From a virus, in IMG/VR virus record IMGVR_UViG_3300025146_000011, positions 62,001-126,000 of that record: a stretch of 64,000 nt of DNA, one strand, 5' to 3'. The notes under the pieces are model-generated. The model saw only the letters and a program-made list of their open reading frames with translations. It searched no databases and was not told the origin of the DNA. Positions 25,847 through 34,824 of the stretch are shown piece by piece (the first letter of the stretch is position 1; each line of letters opens with the position of its first letter). Made by a program: the position numbers and the translations under genes.

Positions 25847-26939
25847 ATATATGTTTCTCCAATAATGGTATTAATATGTCTGCTGCATTACTCATGGTAT
25901 GTTTATTTAGTATATCCTGCCGAGCATTACTTACGTATGCTCGTGCTTCTTCTACGTTATTTATCATATACTCTATGCCCTTGACCCACTCTATATGCTT
26001 ATTTTTTTTAACTAGCCATCCTGTTTTTTGGTGTTGTATGTTATCAGCGTACGATCCAATAGGTGAAGCTATCGTAGACATACCTGCCATAGTATGCTCG
26101 ATCCACTTAATAGGACTTTTACTTAGATTAATTAGATCGTCTGTAACAGGTATGATTCCTATATCTATTTGCTCGTCTGCTTGGAGCTGATAGTATTCTG
26201 GCACAAGTGCGCTACCTTTTACATAAAATACTCTGTCGCTGGGTGGGTTCTTCATTAGTCTTCTATAATCTGCACCTATAAATGTGAAGGTGGTATTTGG
26301 ATATTGATGAAGTATTTGTTCTACAGCAGGTAGAGCTATCTTAAGATCTTCTTCGTGGTTATATCCACCCGACCAACCCAATTTAATAATGTCTCTTGGT
26401 GTCTTAGTGGGTATGTGTGGGAGATTATCTACATCTATAAAATTGGGCACCACATATACCATACCATCATCTCGATGCTTAGCCATCTCACTGGCTAGAT
26501 ATGGCGTACTGGCCGTAGCAAACGTAGACTTATTAATTAACTGATGGATATTGTCTAGAACATTATATTCTATGTAAGGGCGTTTAAAGTGTGCTTGCAT
26601 CGCAGGTGTTAATTGCACTTTAACTATACCAGGACGATACTCTATATAAGCTTGATTCCAAGAAGGCATATGAAATACATCGTCATCTAAGTCAAAGATG
26701 GTAATCTTACCTAATGTGTTAGCTTGCTTAAATACCTTGAGCATGATGGGTAAATGACTACGATAGGTATGTGTGATATTGTATTGCTGCATATCACTAC
26801 TTATATGTACGCGATTAAGCTTAGCACTGGTCCAATCAGGTTGATATTTGCGTATAATAGAAAAGGGTTGCTGACATCTATAGAAGTCGCAACCACCTTG
26901 GGCACCACTGTAAAATACCATAGAGGGTTTAGTTATCAT
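25821..26939 (-). CDS. GT-B glycosyltransferase, first gene of the island
   Basis: A 372-aa protein with an N-terminal GGCDFYRCQQP segment, TIFDLDDDVFHMP, VVPNFIDVDNLP, then KLGWSGGYNHEEDLKIALPA and SPIKWIEHTMAGMSTIASPIG. This places it in the GT4-like group with the DLDD motif found in enzymes from phages and cell-wall loci. The AAGGAG directly abuts the ATG and the predicted transcript starts 3-4 bases before it, so initiation may be near-leaderless. It leads the seven-enzyme operon. Confidence 0.8.
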   Translation of the reverse strand: MITKPSMVFYSGAQGGCDFYRCQQPFSIIRKYQPDWTSAKLNRVHISSDMQQYNITHTYRSHLPIMLKVFKQANTLGKITIFDLDDDVFHMPSWNQAYIEYRPGIVKVQLTPAMQAHFKRPYIEYNVLDNIHQLINKSTFATASTPYLASEMAKHRDDGMVYVVPNFIDVDNLPHIPTKTPRDIIKLGWSGGYNHEEDLKIALPAVEQILHQYPNTTFTFIGADYRRLMKNPPSDRVFYVKGSALVPEYYQLQADEQIDIGIIPVTDDLINLSKSPIKWIEHTMAGMSTIASPIGSYADNIQHQKTGWLVKKNKHIEWVKGIEYMINNVEEARAYVSNARQDILNKHTMSNAADILIPLLEKHIYETLSVTS

Positions 26940-26948
26940 CTCCTTATT

Positions 26949-26977
26949 AGTATAACAAGAGAGATGTGGTTAGTCAA
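26949..26977 (-). promoter_or_regulatory. Promoter of the glycosylation island
   Basis: TTGACT (26977-26972) and TATACT (26954-26949) are separated by 17 bases on the minus strand, with an extended TGT before the -10. The ATG of the first glycosyltransferase gene follows the -10 by 9 bases. Confidence 0.75.
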
Positions 26978-26979
26978 CC

Positions 26980-27471
26980 CTATTTCCAATAAACCTTAAT
27001 ACCCTTGGTTGTAAGTATTGTTTTAACCTGGGCTGAAGGGAAGAAGGAACCTGGGCAAGCTGTAGCCATTTGAGACTCTGCTATACTTAACTTAAGTACT
27101 TTGTTGGCTATATCTTTAACATCTCTGTGGCGACATATGGTTATGCCTGAGTATCTCTGTGTCCAACCTTCTATGACTTTATATAGTGAGTTAAGTTGAG
27201 CGTCTGTAGGCGTAAGCATATTAACCTTCTTGCCTAAGGAATCGTCATGGAAGTAGCCTAAAAGAGCTACAGACACAGAAATACCATTAAGTCCATAGTT
27301 TGCTGCGTTCTTAACTGATTCTGGCCTACCTAGTTCTACGATACCATTGCGATGTATTATCCAATGATATGGTATGTCGCTAAATCCGTTGTTGAGTTCT
27401 ATGGATTTTAATTGTTCGCGTGTCATCTCAGACGATGCGGTGTGATGGATACATCCATACAATACACTCAT
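26980..27471 (-). CDS. N-acetylmuramoyl-L-alanine amidase endolysin
   Basis: A 163-aa Amidase_2/PGRP-fold enzyme, like T7 lysozyme. H9 (GCIHHTAS), H115 (CRHRDV) and C139 (ACPGSFFP) are the zinc ligands, and Y35 is in the place of the catalytic Tyr. It cleaves the bond between muramic acid and the stem peptide. There is no separate wall-binding domain, so it is a compact endolysin. Its start overlaps the end of the XhlA-like gene (TAATG), which would export or activate it at lysis. Confidence 0.87.
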   Translation of the reverse strand: MSVLYGCIHHTASSEMTREQLKSIELNNGFSDIPYHWIIHRNGIVELGRPESVKNAANYGLNGISVSVALLGYFHDDSLGKKVNMLTPTDAQLNSLYKVIEGWTQRYSGITICRHRDVKDIANKVLKLSIAESQMATACPGSFFPSAQVKTILTTKGIKVYWK

Positions 27472-27806
27472 TAACGCCCCTTCATAAGTAGGTTAATAAG
27501 AAAGTAACCACCTGTTGAAAGGAAGTTTAAGAACAGAGCTATAACAAGGGCCCACATCCTACCATCTAATTTCTCTACTTGTTTCTCACCAGCTTCTATA
27601 CGATGGCTTATGTTGGTATCCAATGTACGTATCTCTGGACGTGATACTAGCTTCTCTGTAATGGTTGCTAGTGCTTCTGCGAGACGATCAACCTTTAGGT
27701 TGATGTCGTGAATCTCAGCATGCATATCCTTTTTGAGATCTCTAACATCTTCTTCTAGGGCTTCAACCTTAGCTGCAAATTCTTCAAAATTGTCTGTAGG
27801 TGCCAT
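27471..27806 (-). CDS. XhlA-like holin-associated membrane protein
   Basis: I choose the ATG at 27806: its first bases overlap the upstream stop as TAATG, with GGAAGG suitably placed; an ATG at 27824 lies within the previous gene. The 111-aa protein is a coiled coil (about 5-75, EEFAAKVEALEEDVRDLKKD) followed by one C-terminal membrane helix (MWALVIALFLNFL) and a Lys-Gly-Arg end. This is the haemolysin XhlA layout found beside holin and endolysin genes in Bacillota phages. It probably helps amidase access to the wall. Confidence 0.7.
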   Translation of the reverse strand: MAPTDNFEEFAAKVEALEEDVRDLKKDMHAEIHDINLKVDRLAEALATITEKLVSRPEIRTLDTNISHRIEAGEKQVEKLDGRMWALVIALFLNFLSTGGYFLINLLMKGR

Positions 27807-28609
27807 TATACTTCTACCTTCCAATCAAATGGTAATGAGGCAATAGATCCTTTGATATAAAAGTAAGCTGGATCTGATGGTGCTGATAGATATACTGTGC
27901 CACCATCTTTAGATGTTAGTGTAATAAATGTAGGTACAGTACCCAGTCCATGGTATACTGATATTTGTACCCCTGGTACAATATGGGTAGTGTCTGAACC
28001 AACTATAGTAGCGAGTAACTTTCTAGGAGTACCCATAACTTCTTCATACCACTGTCCTGTAGCTGATGTCCCCACATCAAGTAACTCAATATAAGCAGAT
28101 GTATTAACATCAAGTAGGTCAGTAGCTATTTCTGTTTGGGTAAGAGTTGCTCCATGTGGATTAAATGAGGCCATTAGGTGGGCATCTAGTCCAAACACAC
28201 TACTTGATGGTATACCAAATAAACCCGTCCCCATACCTATAAATCCCAGTCCTGCTTCTATAAAACCAGCTACGCTTATATTACCGTCTTGAGCAGAAGG
28301 TGATGTGTCTTGTAAGAGAACTAAATCATTTATAAGTGGGTGAACAGATGCATCATTAATATGATCTGGAAGCCTATTCCACATACCCGTATGATTATAT
28401 ACAGGATCTGGTATTAATATAGCTGAACTATCAAAGGTTTGAAGAGGATAGAAGATAATATTCCCCACCATTACTCCACCATTTAGGTTAAGTACTTCAT
28501 CTAAGATATCATCACCAAACCGTTGAATGTTAGATTCAACTATTGTTCTCCAAAAAGAAGGAACCAACCTAGTTATTGGTAGTACATTAAAGCTTCTTAA
28601 TTCTGCCAT
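27806..28609 (-). CDS. Tail appendage protein with beta-rich C-terminus
   Basis: A 267-aa protein. The N-terminal part is unknown; LDAHLMASFNPHGATLTQTE suggests a shaft-like segment with a His. The C-terminal 60 residues (VYHGLGTVPTFITLTSKDG ... FDWKVEV) have the HGLG..P..v layout found at tips of many tail fibres. AAGGAAG precedes the ATG. It is the last structural gene before the lysis pair. Confidence 0.55.
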   Translation of the reverse strand: MAELRSFNVLPITRLVPSFWRTIVESNIQRFGDDILDEVLNLNGGVMVGNIIFYPLQTFDSSAILIPDPVYNHTGMWNRLPDHINDASVHPLINDLVLLQDTSPSAQDGNISVAGFIEAGLGFIGMGTGLFGIPSSSVFGLDAHLMASFNPHGATLTQTEIATDLLDVNTSAYIELLDVGTSATGQWYEEVMGTPRKLLATIVGSDTTHIVPGVQISVYHGLGTVPTFITLTSKDGGTVYLSAPSDPAYFYIKGSIASLPFDWKVEV

Positions 28610-28634
28610 GGTCTTCCTTTACGCCCACGTAGTT

Positions 28635-29789
28635 TTATGCCCACGTAGTATAGTCTATGGTACATGATGGTAATACTGGGTGACTCACACCCTCTAATAT
28701 GGTTTCGATATATATACTATTAACACCTAAGGGTATAGATGACATTAATCCTGTTTGATGAATGTCATTATCTGCACCTACATAGTAGATATTGTATGTA
28801 ATACCCTCTACCTCTTCAGGATAAATAGCTTCTATAGATTTGTAATTATTGGTTGATAAGGTAAAATTAGTTAGTATCTTAGAAGTATCTGAAAACCTAC
28901 TGTTTAACACATTAATATTTCTGGCACCTAAGGAAAACACCTTATGACTTCCTAGAAGTTCGAAGTGCCGCTGACGAAATATAACACGCACTTGGATAGC
29001 TGGCGTGCTATCAAATACAAAACGCTGCCTTGGAGCATTCAGTAGAGGTTCTGATAATAGTTCTGTCTCTATGCCAGTAACACTAATAACCTTGACGCTT
29101 AATATATCTAAAGAGAATTCTGGATATGGATCTACGATAATTGTATTGGTATCTAAGGTATTAATTATTCTCTGAGGAAGAAGGATAGTTACTTCAGCTA
29201 GTTCAGAAACAACATTTGACGTAGGAGAGTATAGTACCTGACGTTCCCAGTATGTACTGTCATTGCCATCTATAGCAAGCTTAGGATCTTCCTGAGGTTG
29301 TATTAAGCCAGCCGTATCACTAATAGATATGATTCCATCTGGGAACACCGTAGTATCAGCTAAGGTATCGTAAAGATATAGTTTGCTAGATGAGCTAAGA
29401 ACATGTGGTATTAACTGTCCATATATGGTATTGTGTTGAGCTTGGTCTTGTGGAATTAGCATATCATATGATGGAAATCCACCATAGGAAGTGATTGTGT
29501 TGTCATAGTATGTTGTAATCTGTGACTTGATACCATCGGGGTTAGTTAGAGAAGTAAAGAAAGTATTAAGATTAATTACTTTGCTTTCTAATTCCACTAT
29601 CTTCTGCTTAAGAGCAGTATTCTCGTTGGTAAGTATGCGATTAACTTTTAATGTCTCATCATTCTGGGCCATAATCTCTCTGAATAACTCAAACATATCG
29701 TCGTGTGCATTCTTAAAAAACGTATTAAATATGTGGCTATTAGACGGTCCACGAAATTTCAGAGTTGTTTGTTTACTTTTAAGTGACAT
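28635..29789 (-). CDS. Baseplate/tail protein with coiled coil and discoidin-like domain
   Basis: A 384-aa protein. Residues about 25-80 are coiled coil (NENTALKQKIVELESKVINL). Residues about 150-300 contain AIDGNDSTYWERQVL followed by LAEVTILLPQRI and VRVIFRQRHFEL, the layout of F5/8 type C (galactose-binding-like) domains. The C-terminus is beta-rich. Similar domains occur in at least three neighbours, so this is part of a family of surface or receptor-contacting tail proteins. The domain call is by pattern. Confidence 0.6.
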   Translation of the reverse strand: MSLKSKQTTLKFRGPSNSHIFNTFFKNAHDDMFELFREIMAQNDETLKVNRILTNENTALKQKIVELESKVINLNTFFTSLTNPDGIKSQITTYYDNTITSYGGFPSYDMLIPQDQAQHNTIYGQLIPHVLSSSSKLYLYDTLADTTVFPDGIISISDTAGLIQPQEDPKLAIDGNDSTYWERQVLYSPTSNVVSELAEVTILLPQRIINTLDTNTIIVDPYPEFSLDILSVKVISVTGIETELLSEPLLNAPRQRFVFDSTPAIQVRVIFRQRHFELLGSHKVFSLGARNINVLNSRFSDTSKILTNFTLSTNNYKSIEAIYPEEVEGITYNIYYVGADNDIHQTGLMSSIPLGVNSIYIETILEGVSHPVLPSCTIDYTTWA

Positions 29790-30110
29790 CTAAGCTCTCG
29801 CCCTTATCATAAGTTTTAACATACTATCTATTCTATCTAATCTACGAAAATTTTCATCGTCTCTAGTAACTACAGTGGGTTGTAACCCTACATTAGCCAG
29901 CTGCTCAAGGTCACATATCGTACCTAACATTTCCTGATTTAGATCAAAGGAACTTATCGCTCCTCTAAAGGAAAGGTTACGATAAAAGTTCTGGGGCCTA
30001 GGCAATACAACCGATGGAAATATCTGAGCAGTAAGCAATGCCCCATCATTATCAATAGTCAGTTCCCATAGGAACCCAGCTGGACTTTCTAAAATGATAG
30101 TTTCAGACAT
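29790..30110 (-). CDS. Small tail protein with SPxGxxW module
   Basis: A 106-aa protein. It begins with LESPAGFLWELTIDNDGALL, the recurring module of this phage, and continues with a helical region (SFDLNQEMLGTICDLEQLANV) and a basic C-terminus. It sits between two discoidin-like tail protein genes with 3 bases or fewer of spacing, suggesting an adaptor between baseplate subunits. Confidence 0.6.
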   Translation of the reverse strand: MSETIILESPAGFLWELTIDNDGALLTAQIFPSVVLPRPQNFYRNLSFRGAISSFDLNQEMLGTICDLEQLANVGLQPTVVTRDDENFRRLDRIDSMLKLMIRARA

Positions 30111-30113
30111 AGA

Positions 30114-32195
30114 TTATATTATTTCCTTTTCGTAACCCATAAGTAGTTGGTAACCATATATTCTTGGGGTTATGTGTGGATTCTTAGGATCTCCTTGTAG
30201 GGTAGCTCTGATGTATATAGTATCGGGTGTCCCGCTGGGACGCTCGGCGTAACGCACCAAGAGGGGTACTGTTGGGTAATGATTAATTACTAGGTTATTT
30301 CCATCGAGAGCAAACCTACCATTATCACTACGTGCTGTTTGGAAGAATAGCTCAGAAAGAGTTACTTTTGTTAATGATTCATCTTCTGCCTGCCATGTAA
30401 TACGCCCATCAGATGTATATGGATCTAAGGTAGATGTCTCTATAAGCTTAGTAGTACCTTGAGGTATATAAAATCCATTAGTAAGTATAGTAATTGTATT
30501 ACGCCCAAGATTGAGCTTTAGAGATATAGACGCTGTACTATTACTATTTTGGGTATTAATAGATATCTTTTTATCGTTGACATATATACTTGTCCTAAAC
30601 ATATCTTTAAATATAGGGAATGAAACTGGGAATACTAAGCGCTGAAGAGCTAATAGATCTGCAAGTACTATATCTTTCTTAACATTTATGATAGCTGTAA
30701 ATTTATGTAGTATGCGTTCCGTGGGGAATAATAATGCATCCTGCTCAACGATCTTCTCGTAGTAAGGAAAGTCTATGGCATTACGATGTTGATATCTAAT
30801 AAGAACATCGCCTTTGGTATTGAGCCTATTCTTTAATCCACCTCGTAGATCTATAAAGTCAGTAAGGGTAGGGGGTTGGTCGGGTATGGATAATCGTTCA
30901 GAGAAAGCATATTGATATGATTCCACCTTCCAATAATCTATACCTCTAGTGACTCCTATGTAGTCTATATTCTTAAAATTAGTAGTTATATCTCCCGTAC
31001 TTAGATCTACAGCAGTAGTAAGGATGCGATTCTTCGCATCAAAGAAACCCCATGAGGTAGGCGTAATATTTTGTGTAAGCTCTGGTTTTAAGAATGCTAC
31101 GTGATTCTTACCTTGGATATCCAATCCCATCCAGTCTTTATTATTAAATGAATATGACCAATGTGTTGTTGTCGCTCCAGGTTTTTCTTCTTGTGCTTGT
31201 AATCTAAACGTACCTAGGGGTATTACCTTATCACCTTCGATAAAGTTGTGTGTTGTGGTTGAAATGTGTGCTTCTGGGAGGTATTTAAGATAGAGTAAAC
31301 TGATGTTTTGAAGACCAAAGTGAAACTTCTTAGAAGAGCCTATGGTGATATCAGGTTTCTTCTTTATCATCTGGATAGTAATAGACGATACAAGTATGGG
31401 TCCTATATCCCATGATATAGTTCTACTAATATCAACTTGCCTCTTAGCTAGGATATTATCCTGATTAACTACTACGCCTATGATTGTTGTGTCGACTGAA
31501 TGGGGACGTAGCTCTATCCTAGTAACTGTTTGAGGAGTGGGTAATTCAACTAGTACCTCTGCTATAAGTACATCCTGATCCGTAGTAACTATACTGTGCC
31601 ATGTGGTATTCTCACTATCATCAAGTAAATTTTCAAGAGGTGACTTGGTCTCTGCCTCAGAACTATTACTATAAGTTACGGTAATATTAGAGCCTCGTAA
31701 GTCTACCTTATTACTAAGAGAGTCATGGTAGTTAAGCTGTATACATCCTTCAGGTAAGTTAACAAAAGCATCTGTATTATTGGTATCTACAAATTCATCA
31801 CTTCGTATTAAGCGCTGTATGACATGAGGAGGTGGCTGTATTATCTTAACCATAGATTCTTTAATACCTAGAAGACGTAATCGTATGCGTTCTCTCCAAG
31901 TAGTTTTAATATCAAAGTCTTTGAGCATGTCATTAACTTGATTCTTTCCCTCTTCATAGAGAGTACTAATATCCTCAACTACCGTAGATAAGAAGTAATT
32001 GAGCGTAATAGGATTACTAACTGACCTGCGTTTTATTTTAAAGAACTTAGTTAATGGACTACCTAAAATAGTATTGCCAATTGACTTAATGAGTCCGCCA
32101 AAGAAAGCTTGTACCGAAGGGAAATGTCCTCCTTGTAAAAGTTTGGTTAATACTTTATTAGATAGTCTTTCTAGTTGTATGCGTCTTATACTCAT
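30114..32195 (-). CDS. Large baseplate protein with discoidin-like domain
   Basis: A 693-aa protein. The N-terminal 110 residues are helical. Residues about 165-300 contain LLDDSENTTWHSIVT and VTRIELRPHS, resembling an F5/8 type C fold. The C-terminus carries PHITPRIYGYQLLMG, an ending also seen in the 32197 and 34825 genes. AGGAGA precedes the ATG. No enzymatic motif is visible; a structural or host-binding role is likely. Confidence 0.6.
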   Translation of the reverse strand: MSIRRIQLERLSNKVLTKLLQGGHFPSVQAFFGGLIKSIGNTILGSPLTKFFKIKRRSVSNPITLNYFLSTVVEDISTLYEEGKNQVNDMLKDFDIKTTWRERIRLRLLGIKESMVKIIQPPPHVIQRLIRSDEFVDTNNTDAFVNLPEGCIQLNYHDSLSNKVDLRGSNITVTYSNSSEAETKSPLENLLDDSENTTWHSIVTTDQDVLIAEVLVELPTPQTVTRIELRPHSVDTTIIGVVVNQDNILAKRQVDISRTISWDIGPILVSSITIQMIKKKPDITIGSSKKFHFGLQNISLLYLKYLPEAHISTTTHNFIEGDKVIPLGTFRLQAQEEKPGATTTHWSYSFNNKDWMGLDIQGKNHVAFLKPELTQNITPTSWGFFDAKNRILTTAVDLSTGDITTNFKNIDYIGVTRGIDYWKVESYQYAFSERLSIPDQPPTLTDFIDLRGGLKNRLNTKGDVLIRYQHRNAIDFPYYEKIVEQDALLFPTERILHKFTAIINVKKDIVLADLLALQRLVFPVSFPIFKDMFRTSIYVNDKKISINTQNSNSTASISLKLNLGRNTITILTNGFYIPQGTTKLIETSTLDPYTSDGRITWQAEDESLTKVTLSELFFQTARSDNGRFALDGNNLVINHYPTVPLLVRYAERPSGTPDTIYIRATLQGDPKNPHITPRIYGYQLLMGYEKEII

Positions 32196-32196
32196 G

Positions 32197-33297
32197 TTAA
32201 AGTTCTGTATCTCCTTCTAGTAGAAGCCTATATCCATTAAGAATAGGTGTTAGGTTCTCTTGGTCGCTAGGTCGCGTAATCACTGCCATAAATTTAATTT
32301 CAAAAGCCTTATTATCTTGGGTCATGATACTGCCTAATTTAGTAGGATCTGCGCCTTCTGGAAGTTCTTGATTGATAATATATTTTCTGGGTACACTAGC
32401 AAATACATGACTCTTAGGTGCTATCCTATACCAACTCTGTCCTCCATCCATACTTATGGAGTACTGTATCCACTCTGTTGTTCTATCAAAAGAGGGAGCT
32501 AATTTCTCGGAAGGTATATTTTCTGATACAACTAATCGAACTGTTCTAATATTAAATGGTGTTATAAAGTTGGATGACACCATTTGAGATTGAGCCGCAT
32601 ATCTTTCAGATAGTATTGATATATCTCTGAGAGCTATAGCATATCTCCAGCCTTCAAATGATTCTAAGAAGGGACCAAGGACTTCTGTGGTGGTTTGTAC
32701 GGTCTTTTTTGTCTTACCAAAAAGCCCCCCTATTGCTCCAAGAACACCACTGATGATTGGTAGGGCTGTGCCCACTGCACCCAAAGCACCTCCCAATCCT
32801 CCTAATCCACCAATTCCAGGTATACCTATTGTCCCTGAACCTAAGATGCCAGATAAGCCTCCTCCACCTAATCCAGGAACAACTCCGCCTATAACGCTAC
32901 CTAGAGCACCACCCGCAGATGGACCTATAAAGGATGATAGTCCTCCAGCTCCCAGTATATTAGAACCCATGCCTCCGCCAAATATACTACCTAGATTACC
33001 TAGGCCACCTATATTGCCAAGCAATTGCTGAGGATTAACTAACTGAGTAAGAGATCCTAGAGGATTAGACGCCATACTACCAAGTCCAGGTAATCCCGTA
33101 AGACCAGAAGCTATGTTGGTTAACGAAGGAGATAGCGATGAAAGAATGGGATTATTTATGGACGCTAGAGCTGGTGTTGCTGCACCTATGCTCTGTCCAT
33201 ATAATATCTCCAGTGAGGGATCTGGGCCTGGAATGCGCCGTTCGGTAACACTCACTGATTGCTTAACTTTTGGCTTACCACCAAAGATGCCGCCCAT
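32197..33297 (-). CDS. Tail protein with long Gly-rich hydrophobic core
   Basis: A 366-aa protein. Residues about 40-205 are Gly/Leu/Ile/Pro-rich low-complexity sequence (GGLGNLGSIFGGGMG, IPGIGGLGGLGGALGA), a likely membrane-active or coiled hydrophobic segment. After KTKKTVQTTTEVLGPFLESFEGWRYA the C-terminal 150 residues are a folded domain ending in LTPILNGYRLLLEG. The Gly-rich style recurs in the 46500 gene. A role in membrane contact during ejection is possible but inferred. Confidence 0.5.
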   Translation of the reverse strand: MGGIFGGKPKVKQSVSVTERRIPGPDPSLEILYGQSIGAATPALASINNPILSSLSPSLTNIASGLTGLPGLGSMASNPLGSLTQLVNPQQLLGNIGGLGNLGSIFGGGMGSNILGAGGLSSFIGPSAGGALGSVIGGVVPGLGGGGLSGILGSGTIGIPGIGGLGGLGGALGAVGTALPIISGVLGAIGGLFGKTKKTVQTTTEVLGPFLESFEGWRYAIALRDISILSERYAAQSQMVSSNFITPFNIRTVRLVVSENIPSEKLAPSFDRTTEWIQYSISMDGGQSWYRIAPKSHVFASVPRKYIINQELPEGADPTKLGSIMTQDNKAFEIKFMAVITRPSDQENLTPILNGYRLLLEGDTEL

Positions 33298-33299
33298 GT

Positions 33300-34814
33300 T
33301 TAAAATAATCCTGTCTTAACTTTAGTTGTAACTGTTGTATCTCTTTGTATCCAATATATGTGTCCTATGCGCGTAGGATAGGACTGTGGTTGCTCTAAAA
33401 GTATTCGTATATATCTCACTGGTCTAGGTTCAAATATAATCGTATCTTGCTCTGTAGTTTCAGGTGTAATATTCTCATTTAGATCTATAAGCGTAGGATT
33501 AAATGAGGACTCTCTCGTTACTGTCCTCCACTCCCATGTAGTTCCAGCAAACTTAGCTGTCTCTGGATCGGGAGCTACCTGTATAGATATAATACGAGGA
33601 GCTCTGCCGTTAATTATCTTAGGTAATATAGATATGCGATTAAGTATACGTTCTTGTTGAAGAACTACTTTAATACCTAGTCTTAATGGCTTTCCTGTCT
33701 GGGGCGCACCAGGAACACATTGATTCTTAGGTGCGTTGGCTAATGGCATAGAAGGTATTATATTTGATGATACATCTGATATGTTGGTATCTTGTATGAG
33801 TCTTCTGTCTTGAATACTCTGTGTGAATATGTTTTCAGGAGCAGACTTATGTATGTCTGGGGGATTAACTTGTTGAGGATCAAATACAATGGAACCAAGA
33901 TGACTATCTGTGAAATCATCCCAATGAATATACTTCGTGCTACCTTCGTCACCTAATGTAAATGAGAATCCGTAGCACATAGCGGGATCTGCCTTAAGAG
34001 ATGGCTTAACATTCACCACCTCATACTCATACCATGTAGTAGGGTCTTTATCAATAATATTTAGTATATTATTGTGAAGATCTTCTTCTCCAACAAAACT
34101 TATGTTGCTTGAGAAAGAACCACTATCCTTACTTACTGTTGTATTAACTTCATGTGTATTACCAGGGAAGCCATTGCTTCTAAATGTTATACTGCCCTTA
34201 GGAGGACCAGCTTCTAACATGGGTTTCACAGAAGGATTAAGTGCAAGATCTACAACTGAGTTATCAACTGCCAATACAACCTCATCTGTGTAGTCACTAA
34301 AACCTTGTTTGGCAAGCATAGCTCCACCATTTTCGATTACACCTGTGGACTCTGCCTTATCTACCCTACTATCATCGTTGAAGTCATCACCAACAAAGAA
34401 CTTAATCATACTACCTGCACTCGATTTAGGTGTAGAATATATAGTTACATCATTTTCTATCTTTGTATGAAGAGCTATGAGGTAATCATTCTCTACATTA
34501 TGTAGTGCAAATAATTCATCTAATGTATGAGTAATAGTAAAATGCTCTTTAAAGAGAAGATTAATATCTAATCGCATTTGTTCTTGTAGGGTATTTATAT
34601 CTTCTGCAATAGGCATACCTACAAAGAAATGATCTTCGATCCTTGGTTGTCCTATGTTTGTGTAGTAACTATCTATAGACTGTATTAATACTTGAAGTAT
34701 GGATAGTTGTGTTTGTAGATCTTTACCAAAAGCTAATTTAAGGGCTTCTATGATATCGTTGCCCTGCTCATTAGCTATAATTGATTGTATTTGATATAGA
34801 GATGGATTAGCCAT
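33300..34814 (-). CDS. Baseplate protein with two beta-sandwich regions
   Basis: A 504-aa protein. Residues 1-130 are helical. Residues about 215-300 contain NNILNIIDKDPTTWYEYEV and about 400-490 contain RILNRISILPKIINGRAPRI and RPVRYIRILLEQPQ, which are opening and closing strands of a discoidin-like fold with a long insertion. The order resembles the neighbouring 34825 and 30114 proteins, so paralogy is likely. Substrate or receptor is unknown. Confidence 0.58.
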   Translation of the reverse strand: MANPSLYQIQSIIANEQGNDIIEALKLAFGKDLQTQLSILQVLIQSIDSYYTNIGQPRIEDHFFVGMPIAEDINTLQEQMRLDINLLFKEHFTITHTLDELFALHNVENDYLIALHTKIENDVTIYSTPKSSAGSMIKFFVGDDFNDDSRVDKAESTGVIENGGAMLAKQGFSDYTDEVVLAVDNSVVDLALNPSVKPMLEAGPPKGSITFRSNGFPGNTHEVNTTVSKDSGSFSSNISFVGEEDLHNNILNIIDKDPTTWYEYEVVNVKPSLKADPAMCYGFSFTLGDEGSTKYIHWDDFTDSHLGSIVFDPQQVNPPDIHKSAPENIFTQSIQDRRLIQDTNISDVSSNIIPSMPLANAPKNQCVPGAPQTGKPLRLGIKVVLQQERILNRISILPKIINGRAPRIISIQVAPDPETAKFAGTTWEWRTVTRESSFNPTLIDLNENITPETTEQDTIIFEPRPVRYIRILLEQPQSYPTRIGHIYWIQRDTTVTTKVKTGLF

Positions 34815-34824
34815 TTGTATTTCC

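Noticed and set aside
32687-33319. Pro-rich plus-strand open frames opposite 32197-33297
   Set aside because: Their Pro-rich content is the complement of Gly codons in the real gene.
33758-33952. Second minus-strand frame with a hydrophobic start inside 33300-34814
   Set aside because: It overlaps a full-length structural gene in another frame and has no Shine-Dalgarno.
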